This document shows positions 44,716 to 53,922 of a DNA stretch of 64,000 nt, one piece after another. Each line of letters starts with the position of its first letter. The stretch's first letter is position 1. Under the pieces are notes generated by a model. That model did no database searches and was not told the DNA's origin. It saw only the letters and a program-made list of their open reading frames with translations. The stretch is from Salegentibacter sp. 24 (GTDB taxonomy: Bacteria; Bacteroidota; Bacteroidia; Flavobacteriales; Flavobacteriaceae): assembly GCF_004362395.1 (NCBI RefSeq), contig NZ_SNWE01000012.1, positions 62,001 to 126,000 of the forward strand, given 5' to 3'. Both the position numbers and the translations under genes were made by a program.

Positions 44716-47484
44716 TTAGAACTTCAAGATGTACTCTACCAAACCCTGATCATGGGCTAAATCCATCTTTTTACGCAAACGATATCGTTTAATTTCAACA
44801 CTTCGTACCGAAATATTAAGCAGTGGAGCAATCTCCTTTGAGGATAAATTCAGTCTTAAATAAGCACAAAGTTTAAGATCGTTTGAGGTTAAATTGGGAT
44901 GTTCATTTTTTACCGATTGAAGAAAATCCTTATCCGCATTATCAAATGCTTCTTTAAATAGTTTCCAGTTATCCTTCTCGGCAATATCTTTATTAATAAT
45001 AGTGATTACCTCTTCTACATCTTCTTTTTTTCCAGCTTTAGAAAGTTTTTCCTTCAGCTGATTTAAAAATTCATTCTTTTTTATAAGATTCATGGTAGAG
45101 GCTGCAAGTTCACGGTTTTTACTTGCTACATCAGATTCTAGCTTTTGGTTTTGAAGGGTTATAATCTTCTGCTGAGACTCCAGATGTTTTATTTCCAGTT
45201 TCTTACGATTTCTTTCCAGTAATCTGCGTTGCTGTTTTCGATAATACCCGGTATAGACTTTGTGCAATACAAAAATTAGTAGCATAAAAAGTAAAATATA
45301 CACAAGAACCGCTGTAGTTGTTGCATACCAGGGCGAAGCTATATTAAAGGAATAGGTTTTGACCTCACTTATATTATTATTATATTTTCCACGGACTTCG
45401 AAAATATAATCTCCCGCAGGTAGGTTTTCAAAAGTTGCGCTACCAATTCCCTGCCATTGGGTCCACCCAGCACTAAACCCCTTTATTCTATAACTATACT
45501 CTGGCCTGGCTAATTTGGAATACACCGGGATACTAAATTCAAAATGAATGTTATTAACTGAATTTGGGAGATCCAGTTCTTCAATTTCCAGATGGTGTTC
45601 TTTAAAATTCTCTTCCAAAGCAGCAGTAGAAACCTTATTGATACTAAGGTCTTTAATAGGTGGAAGATCCAAAGGGGTTGAAAATATAGTATAACCCAAA
45701 TTGGACCCCACCAAATATTGACGCTCCCCGATTAGCGAAATATTCTCAAAGCCTTTGGCTATACTTCTGTAATCTAATGGAATTGCAGTGGATTTAAGAT
45801 TTAACCGATCCTGAAAAGCATCACGCGTTACATATAACAGATTATCTTCGCCAAAACCCCACCATGTATTATCAGGTAAAACATGTGAAATTCCGCTTAC
45901 CCTTTGTTCTTCAACTAATGAGTTTAATTCATTTTCAGAAATAAATTTATTAGTTTCCGGGTTGAATTTATAGATTTCGTCTTCGGTGGAATAATAAATA
46001 GAATCATTGAATTTAAAAACCTTAAGCCCCATTCCGCCCTTATAGGAAACACCATAATTTTCAAGGCCGATTACCTCGCTAACTTCCTGGTTAACTATAA
46101 GCTTAAAAATTCCTTTATGATCATGGCCTACCCAAATTACAGAATCGTTTTCCACAACCAGGTTTCTGGAAGATAGATCGAAATTCGATAAATAAACAGG
46201 ATCATTTTCAAAGTCTCCATCCTTCCAGAAACTAATACCGTCGTAATGCCCCTGAAGCAATCCATTTTTAAAACCTTCGACTTCCCAAACACCCGGGCCA
46301 TCAAAAATATGAGTAGCGGTATTGCCTTTTACGGCGAATACTCCACGATCGTGACCCGCATACAGTTTATTCTCAACTTCGTTAATACTCCAAACCTGTC
46401 CGCTAGTGCCGGGAATGAATTCATAATTATCAGAATTTTTCGTGCTCACATATAACCCTTGGTTGGTGCCTAAATATAAATGATCCTGAAACTTATAACT
46501 GGAATATACGGTACCAACTTTTCCGTAGATATCAGTGAATAAACGAAAAGGACTTTTACGATTGATAAGAACCAACCCATTATCTAGCCCACCCCATACA
46601 TTGCCTGCATTATCCTCCATTATGGAAAGGACCGTATTATTGTTTATTACTGGTTGTAACAATTGATAATTTAAAGAGTTCTCTAAGTTATAAATATGTA
46701 AACCATTCCCGATCGTTCCCAAAACCAGGGTATTATCTTCCACTAATTTTGCGGTAAAAATACTTTCCTCTATAGGATAATCTTCTAATTGATAAGGTGA
46801 CCAGGTATTATTATAGATCAAGAAAAGCCCATCATCTCTTGTAACGGCAAGCATTTTATTCTCCTCAAAAGGAAAAAGTCCTACAATTGGTTTATCCTGA
46901 ATTTTAGAATTAGGAACTACACGTTCAATTATCCCATTGTCTATGGCATACAAGCCATCTTCGGCAACCTGATAATATAATTTATTATCTACACGAAATA
47001 GATTTGAAATAATATTACTTGCAGTAATAGTGCTTATCTCCCCGCTATACGTGTTGTAGCTATATAACCTTCGTAAACTTTGAAAAATAATATACTGATC
47101 CAGGGCTTCAATATGCCAGAATTGTTCCCCATCCAGAATTTCTTCTTTCGAAAGATCACTAAGGCTAAAGTATTCCAACTTACCTTTTGCGTTTTCTTCC
47201 CAGAAGCCAAAATCCATATAAGAACCGGTATAGATTCTATTATTTTCTGCTAAAACTGAGCGTACTGCACTGGCATTAGGGACTTTATTCAATTTCCAGT
47301 GTTCTCCATCAAAACTCAGTAATCCGAGATTGTTGGCTATAAAAATATGGTTATTGGATGCCTGGGATAGCATCCAGTTTTGGTTTCCAGCACCATAAAC
47401 GCCAGGATCAAAATTAGTGATTGGAGGCAATTCCTGGGCAACCAGGTTGAAGCTGAAAAATAAAAAGAAAGCATATATACGCAT
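44716..47484 (-). CDS. Triple-Y (Y_Y_Y) sensor-regulator with LuxR-type HTH
   Basis: A 922-residue membrane-spanning regulator: signal peptide, beta-propeller repeats (about 30-630), Y_Y_Y domain (about 640-710, 'YSRIKGFSAGWTQWQGIGSATFENLPAGDYIFEVRGK' in two conserved parts), one membrane helix ('VLVYILLFMLLIFVLHKVY'), a coiled coil and a C-terminal LuxR-like HTH ('LKLCAYLRLNLSSKEIAPLLNISVRSVEIKR'). No kinase domain is present. It lies directly upstream of susC and most likely senses glucan fragments and activates the PUL. Confidence 0.9.
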   Translation of the reverse strand: MRIYAFFLFFSFNLVAQELPPITNFDPGVYGAGNQNWMLSQASNNHIFIANNLGLLSFDGEHWKLNKVPNASAVRSVLAENNRIYTGSYMDFGFWEENAKGKLEYFSLSDLSKEEILDGEQFWHIEALDQYIIFQSLRRLYSYNTYSGEISTITASNIISNLFRVDNKLYYQVAEDGLYAIDNGIIERVVPNSKIQDKPIVGLFPFEENKMLAVTRDDGLFLIYNNTWSPYQLEDYPIEESIFTAKLVEDNTLVLGTIGNGLHIYNLENSLNYQLLQPVINNNTVLSIMEDNAGNVWGGLDNGLVLINRKSPFRLFTDIYGKVGTVYSSYKFQDHLYLGTNQGLYVSTKNSDNYEFIPGTSGQVWSINEVENKLYAGHDRGVFAVKGNTATHIFDGPGVWEVEGFKNGLLQGHYDGISFWKDGDFENDPVYLSNFDLSSRNLVVENDSVIWVGHDHKGIFKLIVNQEVSEVIGLENYGVSYKGGMGLKVFKFNDSIYYSTEDEIYKFNPETNKFISENELNSLVEEQRVSGISHVLPDNTWWGFGEDNLLYVTRDAFQDRLNLKSTAIPLDYRSIAKGFENISLIGERQYLVGSNLGYTIFSTPLDLPPIKDLSINKVSTAALEENFKEHHLEIEELDLPNSVNNIHFEFSIPVYSKLARPEYSYRIKGFSAGWTQWQGIGSATFENLPAGDYIFEVRGKYNNNISEVKTYSFNIASPWYATTTAVLVYILLFMLLIFVLHKVYTGYYRKQQRRLLERNRKKLEIKHLESQQKIITLQNQKLESDVASKNRELAASTMNLIKKNEFLNQLKEKLSKAGKKEDVEEVITIINKDIAEKDNWKLFKEAFDNADKDFLQSVKNEHPNLTSNDLKLCAYLRLNLSSKEIAPLLNISVRSVEIKRYRLRKKMDLAHDQGLVEYILKF

Positions 47485-47706
47485 AGTAATGCAAAAAACG
47501 GAAATTACTAAATAAAATGGGCTTATGCTAAAGGTAGAAATCAGGAAAAATTTAAACCTCGATAATATTAATTTAACCCAAAAGAAAAGGATTTTAGTTG
47601 CTTAATTCTCCTTCGGATAAAGGAGAAAAATGCCGCCTAAAAACCTCTTTTTAACATTAAAAGCGTTATTATTTCTTTACAACTGTCGGTTTCCTATAAA
47701 ATTTTA

Positions 47707-48813
47707 CTAAGCTTTTTTAGAGGGCTGGTCCAGGGAAATAAGATCTAATCTAACTTTATTTTCACCAATTTTTCTATCCTGATCTGGACTATCGTAAGCG
47801 ATAAGGAGGTTATTATCGTCTCGCAGGGCAAGGCCTTCTGCTTTATCAATGCCGTGTTTTTCTTTCCGATAAGGAAAAACAAAAATGCTTTCTATATGGC
47901 TACGCTTTACCACTTGCTCATCGGTTTTGTCACAAGCATTTTTCCAGCGATAAATTTCCATAGTACCATCAAGATCCATCGTAGGACCAGCCAGTACTAA
48001 AAGATCTTTTCCCTGGTGTACGAGTTCTCTGATACCCATGCCATGGAGGTTAATGAAGTGTTTTTTTAAATATTTCCCGGTTTTTTTATTTTTTTTGAGT
48101 TCTAAAAGATGGGGCTCTGTCTCCTTTAGTTCAATTTCTATAATAATAGCCCAACCGCGTAATACCGGGCCTCGAAGTCCGAGAAAAATCCGATTTTCCA
48201 GTACGGCCAAGCCTTCAATATCAAATCCGTTGTCTTTACCCGGTATCCCTATAAAACTTCCTATGTGTCGATCGTCAATCAACTTTTTAGTCAGCTGACT
48301 CCATTTCTTTTTACTATGTTTCAATTTCCTAGCAGATAAAATCTTTTTAGGGTTGGAAGGATCTGGACATTCTTTCATTAAGGTAAATTCTCCAGCTTCA
48401 TTTTTAATTATTGGTATTCGAGCAAGCAAATTTCTGTTTGGTCCCAGTTTTGTTTTACATAATCTTTCAATTTGAGCTTCTGCGTCTTCAGATTCCGGTT
48501 TTACTTTTTTTCTCTTATAACTATGCGAACCAACGATCCAAAGATAGTTTCCATAAACATCCATTCCTTCCACATCTGCTTCATCATCTTCAGAGGGAAG
48601 ATCAATAAAATCTTTTAAGAAGTAATTACAGGCTTTCCCGTAAGAACCATCCTGCAAAATTTCCAGTCGTTGTATACTTATATTCTCATCTCCGGCAACC
48701 CAAAGATATTTACCTGTACAGGCAATAGAAGAAACACCATCCCTAATATTCTTGTCCAACAGTTCTGCTCTGGATGCCTCTTCAAAATCGATAATAACGT
48801 TTTCTCTCCTCAT
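47707..48813 (-). CDS. DUF3616 domain-containing protein
   Basis: A 368-residue protein without an evident signal peptide, with beta-propeller-like repeats: 'VSSIACTGKYLWVAGDENISIQRLE', 'DVEGMDVYGNYLWIVGSHSYKRKK' in separate blocks, and 'HGIDKAEGLALRDDNNLLIAYD'. These are the features of DUF3616, a family of unknown function. It is separate from the triple-Y gene by a 222-base gap. A functional link to either PUL is not shown. Confidence 0.8.
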   Translation of the reverse strand: MRRENVIIDFEEASRAELLDKNIRDGVSSIACTGKYLWVAGDENISIQRLEILQDGSYGKACNYFLKDFIDLPSEDDEADVEGMDVYGNYLWIVGSHSYKRKKVKPESEDAEAQIERLCKTKLGPNRNLLARIPIIKNEAGEFTLMKECPDPSNPKKILSARKLKHSKKKWSQLTKKLIDDRHIGSFIGIPGKDNGFDIEGLAVLENRIFLGLRGPVLRGWAIIIEIELKETEPHLLELKKNKKTGKYLKKHFINLHGMGIRELVHQGKDLLVLAGPTMDLDGTMEIYRWKNACDKTDEQVVKRSHIESIFVFPYRKEKHGIDKAEGLALRDDNNLLIAYDSPDQDRKIGENKVRLDLISLDQPSKKA

Positions 48814-48875
48814 ATTTTTAAAGGTAAAAAAAAGGAACTATGGCACAAGACAAAGTACACATAATTTTTTTTACA

Positions 48876-49934
48876 TTAAGCCCTTGAAATATAGTCTGTA
48901 TTAGTGTTGCCAGGATATATTGCTATCTTAAGCCTATCAATTATTTCATCAAAATTTAAGGTGTTGGTATCTACCCATCCATTTTTATTTCTTAGGGGAC
49001 CATATATTTCTGGATCTGTCACATTAAATAATCCTATTGTAGTTGTATTAGTCGAAACAGATAAATGCATTATCCCACTATCGGCACCTATAAAAATAGT
49101 ACAGTTTTCAATTATCGAGGCTATTTCACGTAAATCTTTACTGTAAAAATGAACACTTTTAAAATCTATTTGAGATACATTCTCTATGGGTAGAATTTCT
49201 AAAATATTATGGCCTTTAAATTCAGTCTTTAATTTTTCATAAAAATCCAACCACCATTCTTTAGCATGACATTTTTTAGCTGTTGCATAGGTGTAAATAC
49301 AGATAGTCTCATTTTCATTATTAAATAATTTCCTAACTATACTTTTACCCTGTTCAACTTCATTGGGAGTAAGCTTAACAGAAAGTTTCGGGTATTCATA
49401 ATCCTTTAAATCCATGGAGGGATCAAGAAATTTTAAAAGGTTGTAAATTGGTATTTTGCTATTATGCCGGGGTTTATAAGCATCCATAGCATCAGAATTA
49501 TAAATTTTATTTTTTGAGCGCGATAACTTTACAAATATTTTAGAAGAATTCGATTTCTCATTACCCGCTATAGCTATATCATATTTTGTAGTCATCATGC
49601 TGACTGCTCTATTAACGTAGAGAAGAATATTATTAAATGGCTTTTTGGGTAAATTATATATCTTCCCTATATAATCATATTCAGAAAATAAGACCAAACC
49701 TAAATTTCCGTTTACAACAAGGTCAATCCTACACTGTGGAAATCTCTTTTTGAACTCCTGAATTAAAGGGGTCACTAATAATTGATTCCCCAACCTGTGA
49801 TTTGGCCGTGCAATTAAAATTTTTACTGAGGAATTGGAATCAAAGTTTACTTTTGGACTTCTAGTATTTTGATAGGAGCCCGTAAGAAATTTAAAAATTC
49901 TAGTTTTTACTGAATTCAACTTCTTTATATTCAT
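48876..49934 (-). CDS. Glycosyltransferase family 9 protein (heptosyltransferase-like)
   Basis: A 352-residue GT9-type enzyme. The opening 'ILIARPNHRLGNQLLVTPLIQEFKKRFPQCRIDL' (two conserved blocks) and the late 'FIGADSGIMHLSVSTNTTTIGLFN' match ADP-heptose:LPS heptosyltransferase-like enzymes, with a GADSG donor-binding loop. It is expected to add a sugar to LPS or another surface glycan. No other glycan gene flanks it on this side; A/T-rich codon use and the adjacent integrase remnant suggest a mobile or variable region. Confidence 0.85.
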   Translation of the reverse strand: MNIKKLNSVKTRIFKFLTGSYQNTRSPKVNFDSNSSVKILIARPNHRLGNQLLVTPLIQEFKKRFPQCRIDLVVNGNLGLVLFSEYDYIGKIYNLPKKPFNNILLYVNRAVSMMTTKYDIAIAGNEKSNSSKIFVKLSRSKNKIYNSDAMDAYKPRHNSKIPIYNLLKFLDPSMDLKDYEYPKLSVKLTPNEVEQGKSIVRKLFNNENETICIYTYATAKKCHAKEWWLDFYEKLKTEFKGHNILEILPIENVSQIDFKSVHFYSKDLREIASIIENCTIFIGADSGIMHLSVSTNTTTIGLFNVTDPEIYGPLRNKNGWVDTNTLNFDEIIDRLKIAIYPGNTNTDYISRA

Positions 49935-50953
49935 CAGTATTAAAATTAATAGTTTTTGTAAGGTGTTAAAAGGACCAAGATAGTTATTTATGAGATATTC
50001 CGAAATTGAAGGGTCACTGTTATAAAAAATTATATTTAGTGGTTAGCTAAAAACAAAACAATGGCAAACTTATGGTCATAGGGCTTTCTTAGTATTAAAA
50101 TCGTTTCCTCCCAATTTCATTGGGACAAAATAGCGCTCCACCTTTCCGACTTTATCCATTTTAAATCATTTAGAATTCTGGCTCAAAAAAGTTTAAAAAA
50201 ACACCTTTATAAATTCGAAATTTTTATTTCCTAGTCTGTTTTAATCAAGAGATTTCTGTGATTAAAGGTTAATTATACAAAGTTAGAATTAGTAATCTAT
50301 TTAATTCTTTATAATATTTAAAAAATGAAAATCTAATACTATTTTTGGAGCTTCAAAAATATTTCAGGTAATCGTCCCTTGAAAAAAATCTTAGTCTTAC
50401 TCAGCTAAACTCTTGGTAAGAAATTCGATAAAGATCTAAAAGATTTAGCATATATCGTAGGAATCCATAAGTCCAAGTTCACTTTTTTTTTTAGACATAG
50501 TTTTGCCATTTATATCAAAAGCTAAAAGGGTTGGAATCTATATCATAATTTAATCCTTAAGCGGTCCAGGTGTAAAAACAAATATGGCTTATCTGAATTA
50601 TTACTGCTGCAATCGAAATGCTTATAAATTGGTGTTGTTAATTAAAATGATGCTTTGCTCAATAATTATATGATTAAGAGTATATTGGTTTTGGAAATCA
50701 CATTTTTAAAATAAGGCTCAGAATTAAATGTGATGACCATGATAACCAATATCTTCTGCCAGAATGAATTTCCTTATAATTCTAAGTCAAACCTTATAAA
50801 AATAGTTATTTACGACTTTGTATTATTAATTTATAGAGGAGATTAAATCTGATGCAGTAAGATGGAACAAAGAAGAATTAAAAGAAATTTGTTTCCAGAA
50901 TGAAAAAAATCTTTTTAATAAGTTATTTTTTAATTTTTATTTAAGAAGAGTAT
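49935..50953. other. About 1 kb without an intact gene
   Basis: A very A/T-rich stretch between the GT9 gene and the fructan regulator. It holds the decayed integrase at 50406-50620. A short open stretch at 50836-50961 (EEIKSDAVRWNKEELKEICF...) has no start and no recognised family. One isolated TATTTTTG lies at 50340-50347 with no gene behind it. The remainder shows nothing I can support. Confidence 0.6.
50406..50620 (+). pseudogene. Decayed C-terminal part of a tyrosine recombinase (integrase)
   Basis: Translated from 50421 the sequence reads 'KFDKDLKDLAYIVGIHKS' followed by 'KFTFFFRHSFAIYIKS' and a stop at 50523. This matches the catalytic region of Bacteroidota tyrosine recombinases, '(N)kdLKeiAeiaGI...ltfHvaRHTFAt'. 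After the stop, 'KGWNLYHNLI' continues in the same frame, and after one frameshift 'SGPGVKTNMAYLNY' (from 50560) matches the 'LGHssvkTTqaYl' box with the tyrosine. A stop lies upstream at 50406, the HxxR histidine is lost, and a run of ten T precedes the arginine. It is non-functional. Confidence 0.7.
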
Positions 50954-53680
50954 ATGTATAAGTTATATTGGATAATTCTAGTTTTCTTTTCCCTTAATAC
51001 AATTTCTTGTGATAAGAACGGTAAAGAAACTTCCTTAACTATAGGTTTTGCGCAGGCAATGACTACTGATAACTGGCGTAAAGAAATGAACAGGGCAATG
51101 AAGGTAGAAGCCTCAATGCATCCTGGTTTAAACCTAATAATTAAAGATGGAAAAAATGAAGTTTCCAGGCAGATTGAGCAAATAGAAGAATTTATTGAAA
51201 ATCGCGTAGATGTTTTGATAGTTTCACCCATACAATCTGTACCCATTACTCCGGTTATAGAAAAAGCAATGGATGCCGGGATTCCTACAATAGTTATTGA
51301 CCGTAAAATTGAAGGAAATAACTATACTGCCTATGTGGGAGCAAATAATGTTGAAATTGGCAGAAACGCAGCAAATTATATTGTCTCCAACTCTTCCCCA
51401 AATGAAAAAATAAACCTGATTGAAATAACAGGGTTACAAACTTCTTCACCTGCATTTGAGCGAAGCCAGGGATTTCGGGAGGTAATCCAAGAAAATGAGA
51501 ATTTTGAAATTACGGCTACAATAGCAGGAGATTGGGAGAAAACTTCAGTCAGTGAAAATTTGGAATCCATTTTAGATACGGTAGCCAGCACGGATTATAT
51601 TTTTGCACATAACGACCGCATGGCAATGGGTGCCTGGGAGGTGGTTCGTAAAAAAAATCTGGAAGATAGCATTCAAATTATTGGAGTAGATGGACTTTTT
51701 GGTCCTAGTGGTGGTATACAACTTGTAAAGGAAGGGGTGCTAACTGCCACTGTGCTTTATCCTACTGGTGGGTCTGAAGCTATAAAACTTGCAACTGATT
51801 TATTAGAGGGGGAGCATATTGAGAAGAAAAATATTTTGAATACGGTAGTTATAGATAAGGTTAATGTGGATATCATGCAAAACCAGTTCAATAAAATGAA
51901 TCAGCAGCAAAATGATATCGAGCAGCAACAATCAGTTATTAAGGAGCAGGTAGCAACATACAATTCACAAACCAACCTTTTAAAAATTATGGTTGGATTA
52001 TTTATACTGCTTCTATTACTTGGAATTTGGGCAGTTTACCTTGTTTTTAAATTGAAGAAGCGAAAACATATGTTGGAGCTAAATAACCGGAAGATAATAA
52101 CCCAACGCAACCAAATTGAAAAATTTGCAGAAAAATTAAAGGTTTCTAATGAAATAAAGATCAATTTCTTTACTGCCCTATCTCACGAATTTAAAACTCC
52201 ATTAACTTTAATATCTAGTGCTATTGATAGTATAGCGAAAAACCCGCTTCGACAACGTAAGGATTTTACTTATGAAACTAACCTCATCACCAAAAATTCG
52301 AACAGGTTGTTAAGACTCATCAATGAGCTTTTAGATTTTAGAAAGCTGGAAAGTGGAAATTTTAGACTCAAGCCATTAAGAACCAATTTATATGAATTTA
52401 TAAGAAATATTTTTGAGGATTTTGAAACCGAAGCAATAAGGAAATCTATAGATCTTCATCTTGAGGCGGAAAATAAAGAGCTCATGGTTTATATTGACAG
52501 GGATATGATGGACAAAGTGTTTTTTAATATGCTTTCCAACGCTTTTAAATTTACCCCTAAAAATGGACAGATTAGTATTAAATTAGAAGAAAGAGGCGAG
52601 GATAAAGTTGAGGTACGTTTTAAAGATTCCGGGATAGGAATTCCAAAGGAAGATTATCAAAAGATATTTGATCCTTTTAGACAAGCCGGTAATAATACCA
52701 AGCCCAGCTCAGGACTCGGACTTTATATTACAAGGCAGTTTGTAGAACTTCATAAAGGCAATATTTCGGTTTCATCGCATCAGGGTGCAGAATTTAAAAT
52801 TGAATTGTTAAAGGGTAAAAATCATCTCTCGGAATATGAATTCTCAGAAGATACTTCGGATATTAAAATTGAAGTAACAGAAAAGGAATTGAAGAGTAAT
52901 CCCAGTGCTGAAGAGCTTCCGCAATCCCTAAATGAGAATGCTGAAACTATTTTGATTATTGAAGATAATGCAGATCTATCTTATCTCCTGAAAAAGAAAT
53001 TGCTGGCAGATTACCGGGTAGAACTTTCTGATGGAACAGACGCAATTGAAAAAGCGCTGGAAATAATTCCGGATATTATTATTTGTGATATTAACCTACC
53101 GGAAAAAAATGGCTTTGAAATTTGTAATGAACTCAAAAGCGATTTACGCACTTCTCACATTCCAACTTTAATTCTCACAGCTTTAAGCGATGAAGAATCC
53201 CGGATTAAAGCCTTAAAAGCCGGTGCCGACTCTTATATTACTAAGCCCTTTAATTTTGATATTTTAAAAGAGTCTTTACGAACATCATTGTTTAACAGGG
53301 AAAAATTACGTTATTATTATACCAATAAAATAGATCAGGTAAAAGACAATAAATTTGAAGATTCTGAACAGAACTTTCTTAAAAATATGAATCAAATCAT
53401 TGAGAAAAATTTAAAGCAAAACGGCTTTAATGTAGAAGATCTGGCTCAACAAATGGAAATCTCCCGGGTGCAACTTTATCGTAAAGTAAAAGCTATTATG
53501 GGAATTAGTATTAGCGATTATATAAATGCTCAAAGATTAAGTAAAGCTAAAAGTCTTCTGCAAGACACAAATTTAAACATCTCTGAAATTGCCTATGAAG
53601 TAGGTTATGCTTCTCCGGGCTATTTTTCCACCTCTTTTAAGAATAAATATGGTGTTACCCCAAAACAGTTCAGAAAATAG
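50954..53680 (+). CDS. Hybrid two-component regulator with periplasmic sugar-binding sensor (fructan PUL)
   Basis: A 908-residue one-protein signalling system. Order: signal/anchor, RbsB-like periplasmic binding domain (about 25-295, 'IDVLIVSPIQSVPITPVI'-type hinge), membrane helix (about 343-365), HisKA with His in 'FFTALSHEFKTPLTLI', HATPase ('NMLSNAFKFT', 'DSGIGI'), receiver with Asp in 'IIICDINLPEKNGF', and AraC HTH ('IAYEVGYASPGYFSTSFKNKYGV'). In Bacteroides the regulator with this sensor domain binds fructose directly; the fructan genes downstream suggest the same ligand. Lipobox-like 'NTISC' is present. Confidence 0.93.
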   Translation: MYKLYWIILVFFSLNTISCDKNGKETSLTIGFAQAMTTDNWRKEMNRAMKVEASMHPGLNLIIKDGKNEVSRQIEQIEEFIENRVDVLIVSPIQSVPITPVIEKAMDAGIPTIVIDRKIEGNNYTAYVGANNVEIGRNAANYIVSNSSPNEKINLIEITGLQTSSPAFERSQGFREVIQENENFEITATIAGDWEKTSVSENLESILDTVASTDYIFAHNDRMAMGAWEVVRKKNLEDSIQIIGVDGLFGPSGGIQLVKEGVLTATVLYPTGGSEAIKLATDLLEGEHIEKKNILNTVVIDKVNVDIMQNQFNKMNQQQNDIEQQQSVIKEQVATYNSQTNLLKIMVGLFILLLLLGIWAVYLVFKLKKRKHMLELNNRKIITQRNQIEKFAEKLKVSNEIKINFFTALSHEFKTPLTLISSAIDSIAKNPLRQRKDFTYETNLITKNSNRLLRLINELLDFRKLESGNFRLKPLRTNLYEFIRNIFEDFETEAIRKSIDLHLEAENKELMVYIDRDMMDKVFFNMLSNAFKFTPKNGQISIKLEERGEDKVEVRFKDSGIGIPKEDYQKIFDPFRQAGNNTKPSSGLGLYITRQFVELHKGNISVSSHQGAEFKIELLKGKNHLSEYEFSEDTSDIKIEVTEKELKSNPSAEELPQSLNENAETILIIEDNADLSYLLKKKLLADYRVELSDGTDAIEKALEIIPDIIICDINLPEKNGFEICNELKSDLRTSHIPTLILTALSDEESRIKALKAGADSYITKPFNFDILKESLRTSLFNREKLRYYYTNKIDQVKDNKFEDSEQNFLKNMNQIIEKNLKQNGFNVEDLAQQMEISRVQLYRKVKAIMGISISDYINAQRLSKAKSLLQDTNLNISEIAYEVGYASPGYFSTSFKNKYGVTPKQFRK

Positions 53681-53722
53681 TTGAAACAACCTATATCGAT
53701 TTCGGAAATTACTTTTGTTTAT

Positions 53723-53759
53723 GTATCAGAATTGAACTTTTCGTATCATAATTTGAACT
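53723..53759 (+). promoter_or_regulatory. Direct repeat, candidate binding site of the fructan regulator
   Basis: GTATCAGAATTGAACT (53723-53738) and GTATCATAATTTGAACT (53743-53759) are near-identical direct repeats starting 20 bp apart, about two helical turns. They lie in the 242-base gap between the regulator and the MFS gene, about 165 bases before its ATG. Tandem half-sites at this spacing are what AraC-type domains bind. Confidence 0.6.
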
Positions 53760-53922
53760 ATAACGGTTTCGTTGATTTCTATAAAATGCTTAAAAGACCT
53801 GTAGAACAAGGACTTTACATTTTATTTTGATTTAATTAACAATTTTATAATTATTTTAATTATTGCTAAAATACCGGTAGCAGTTTTAAACATAGCTTAG
53901 TTTCACACTTAGAAATTACGAT

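Noticed and set aside
47610-47640. Hairpin TTCTCCTT/AAAGGAGAA after the DUF3616 gene
   Set aside because: Imperfect stem, and the minus-strand tail (ATTAAGC) is not T-rich.
50836-50961. Open stretch EEIKSDAVRWNKEELKEICF before the fructan regulator
   Set aside because: No start codon, no recognised family, and it runs into the regulator's start. It may be decayed coding DNA but cannot be supported as a gene.
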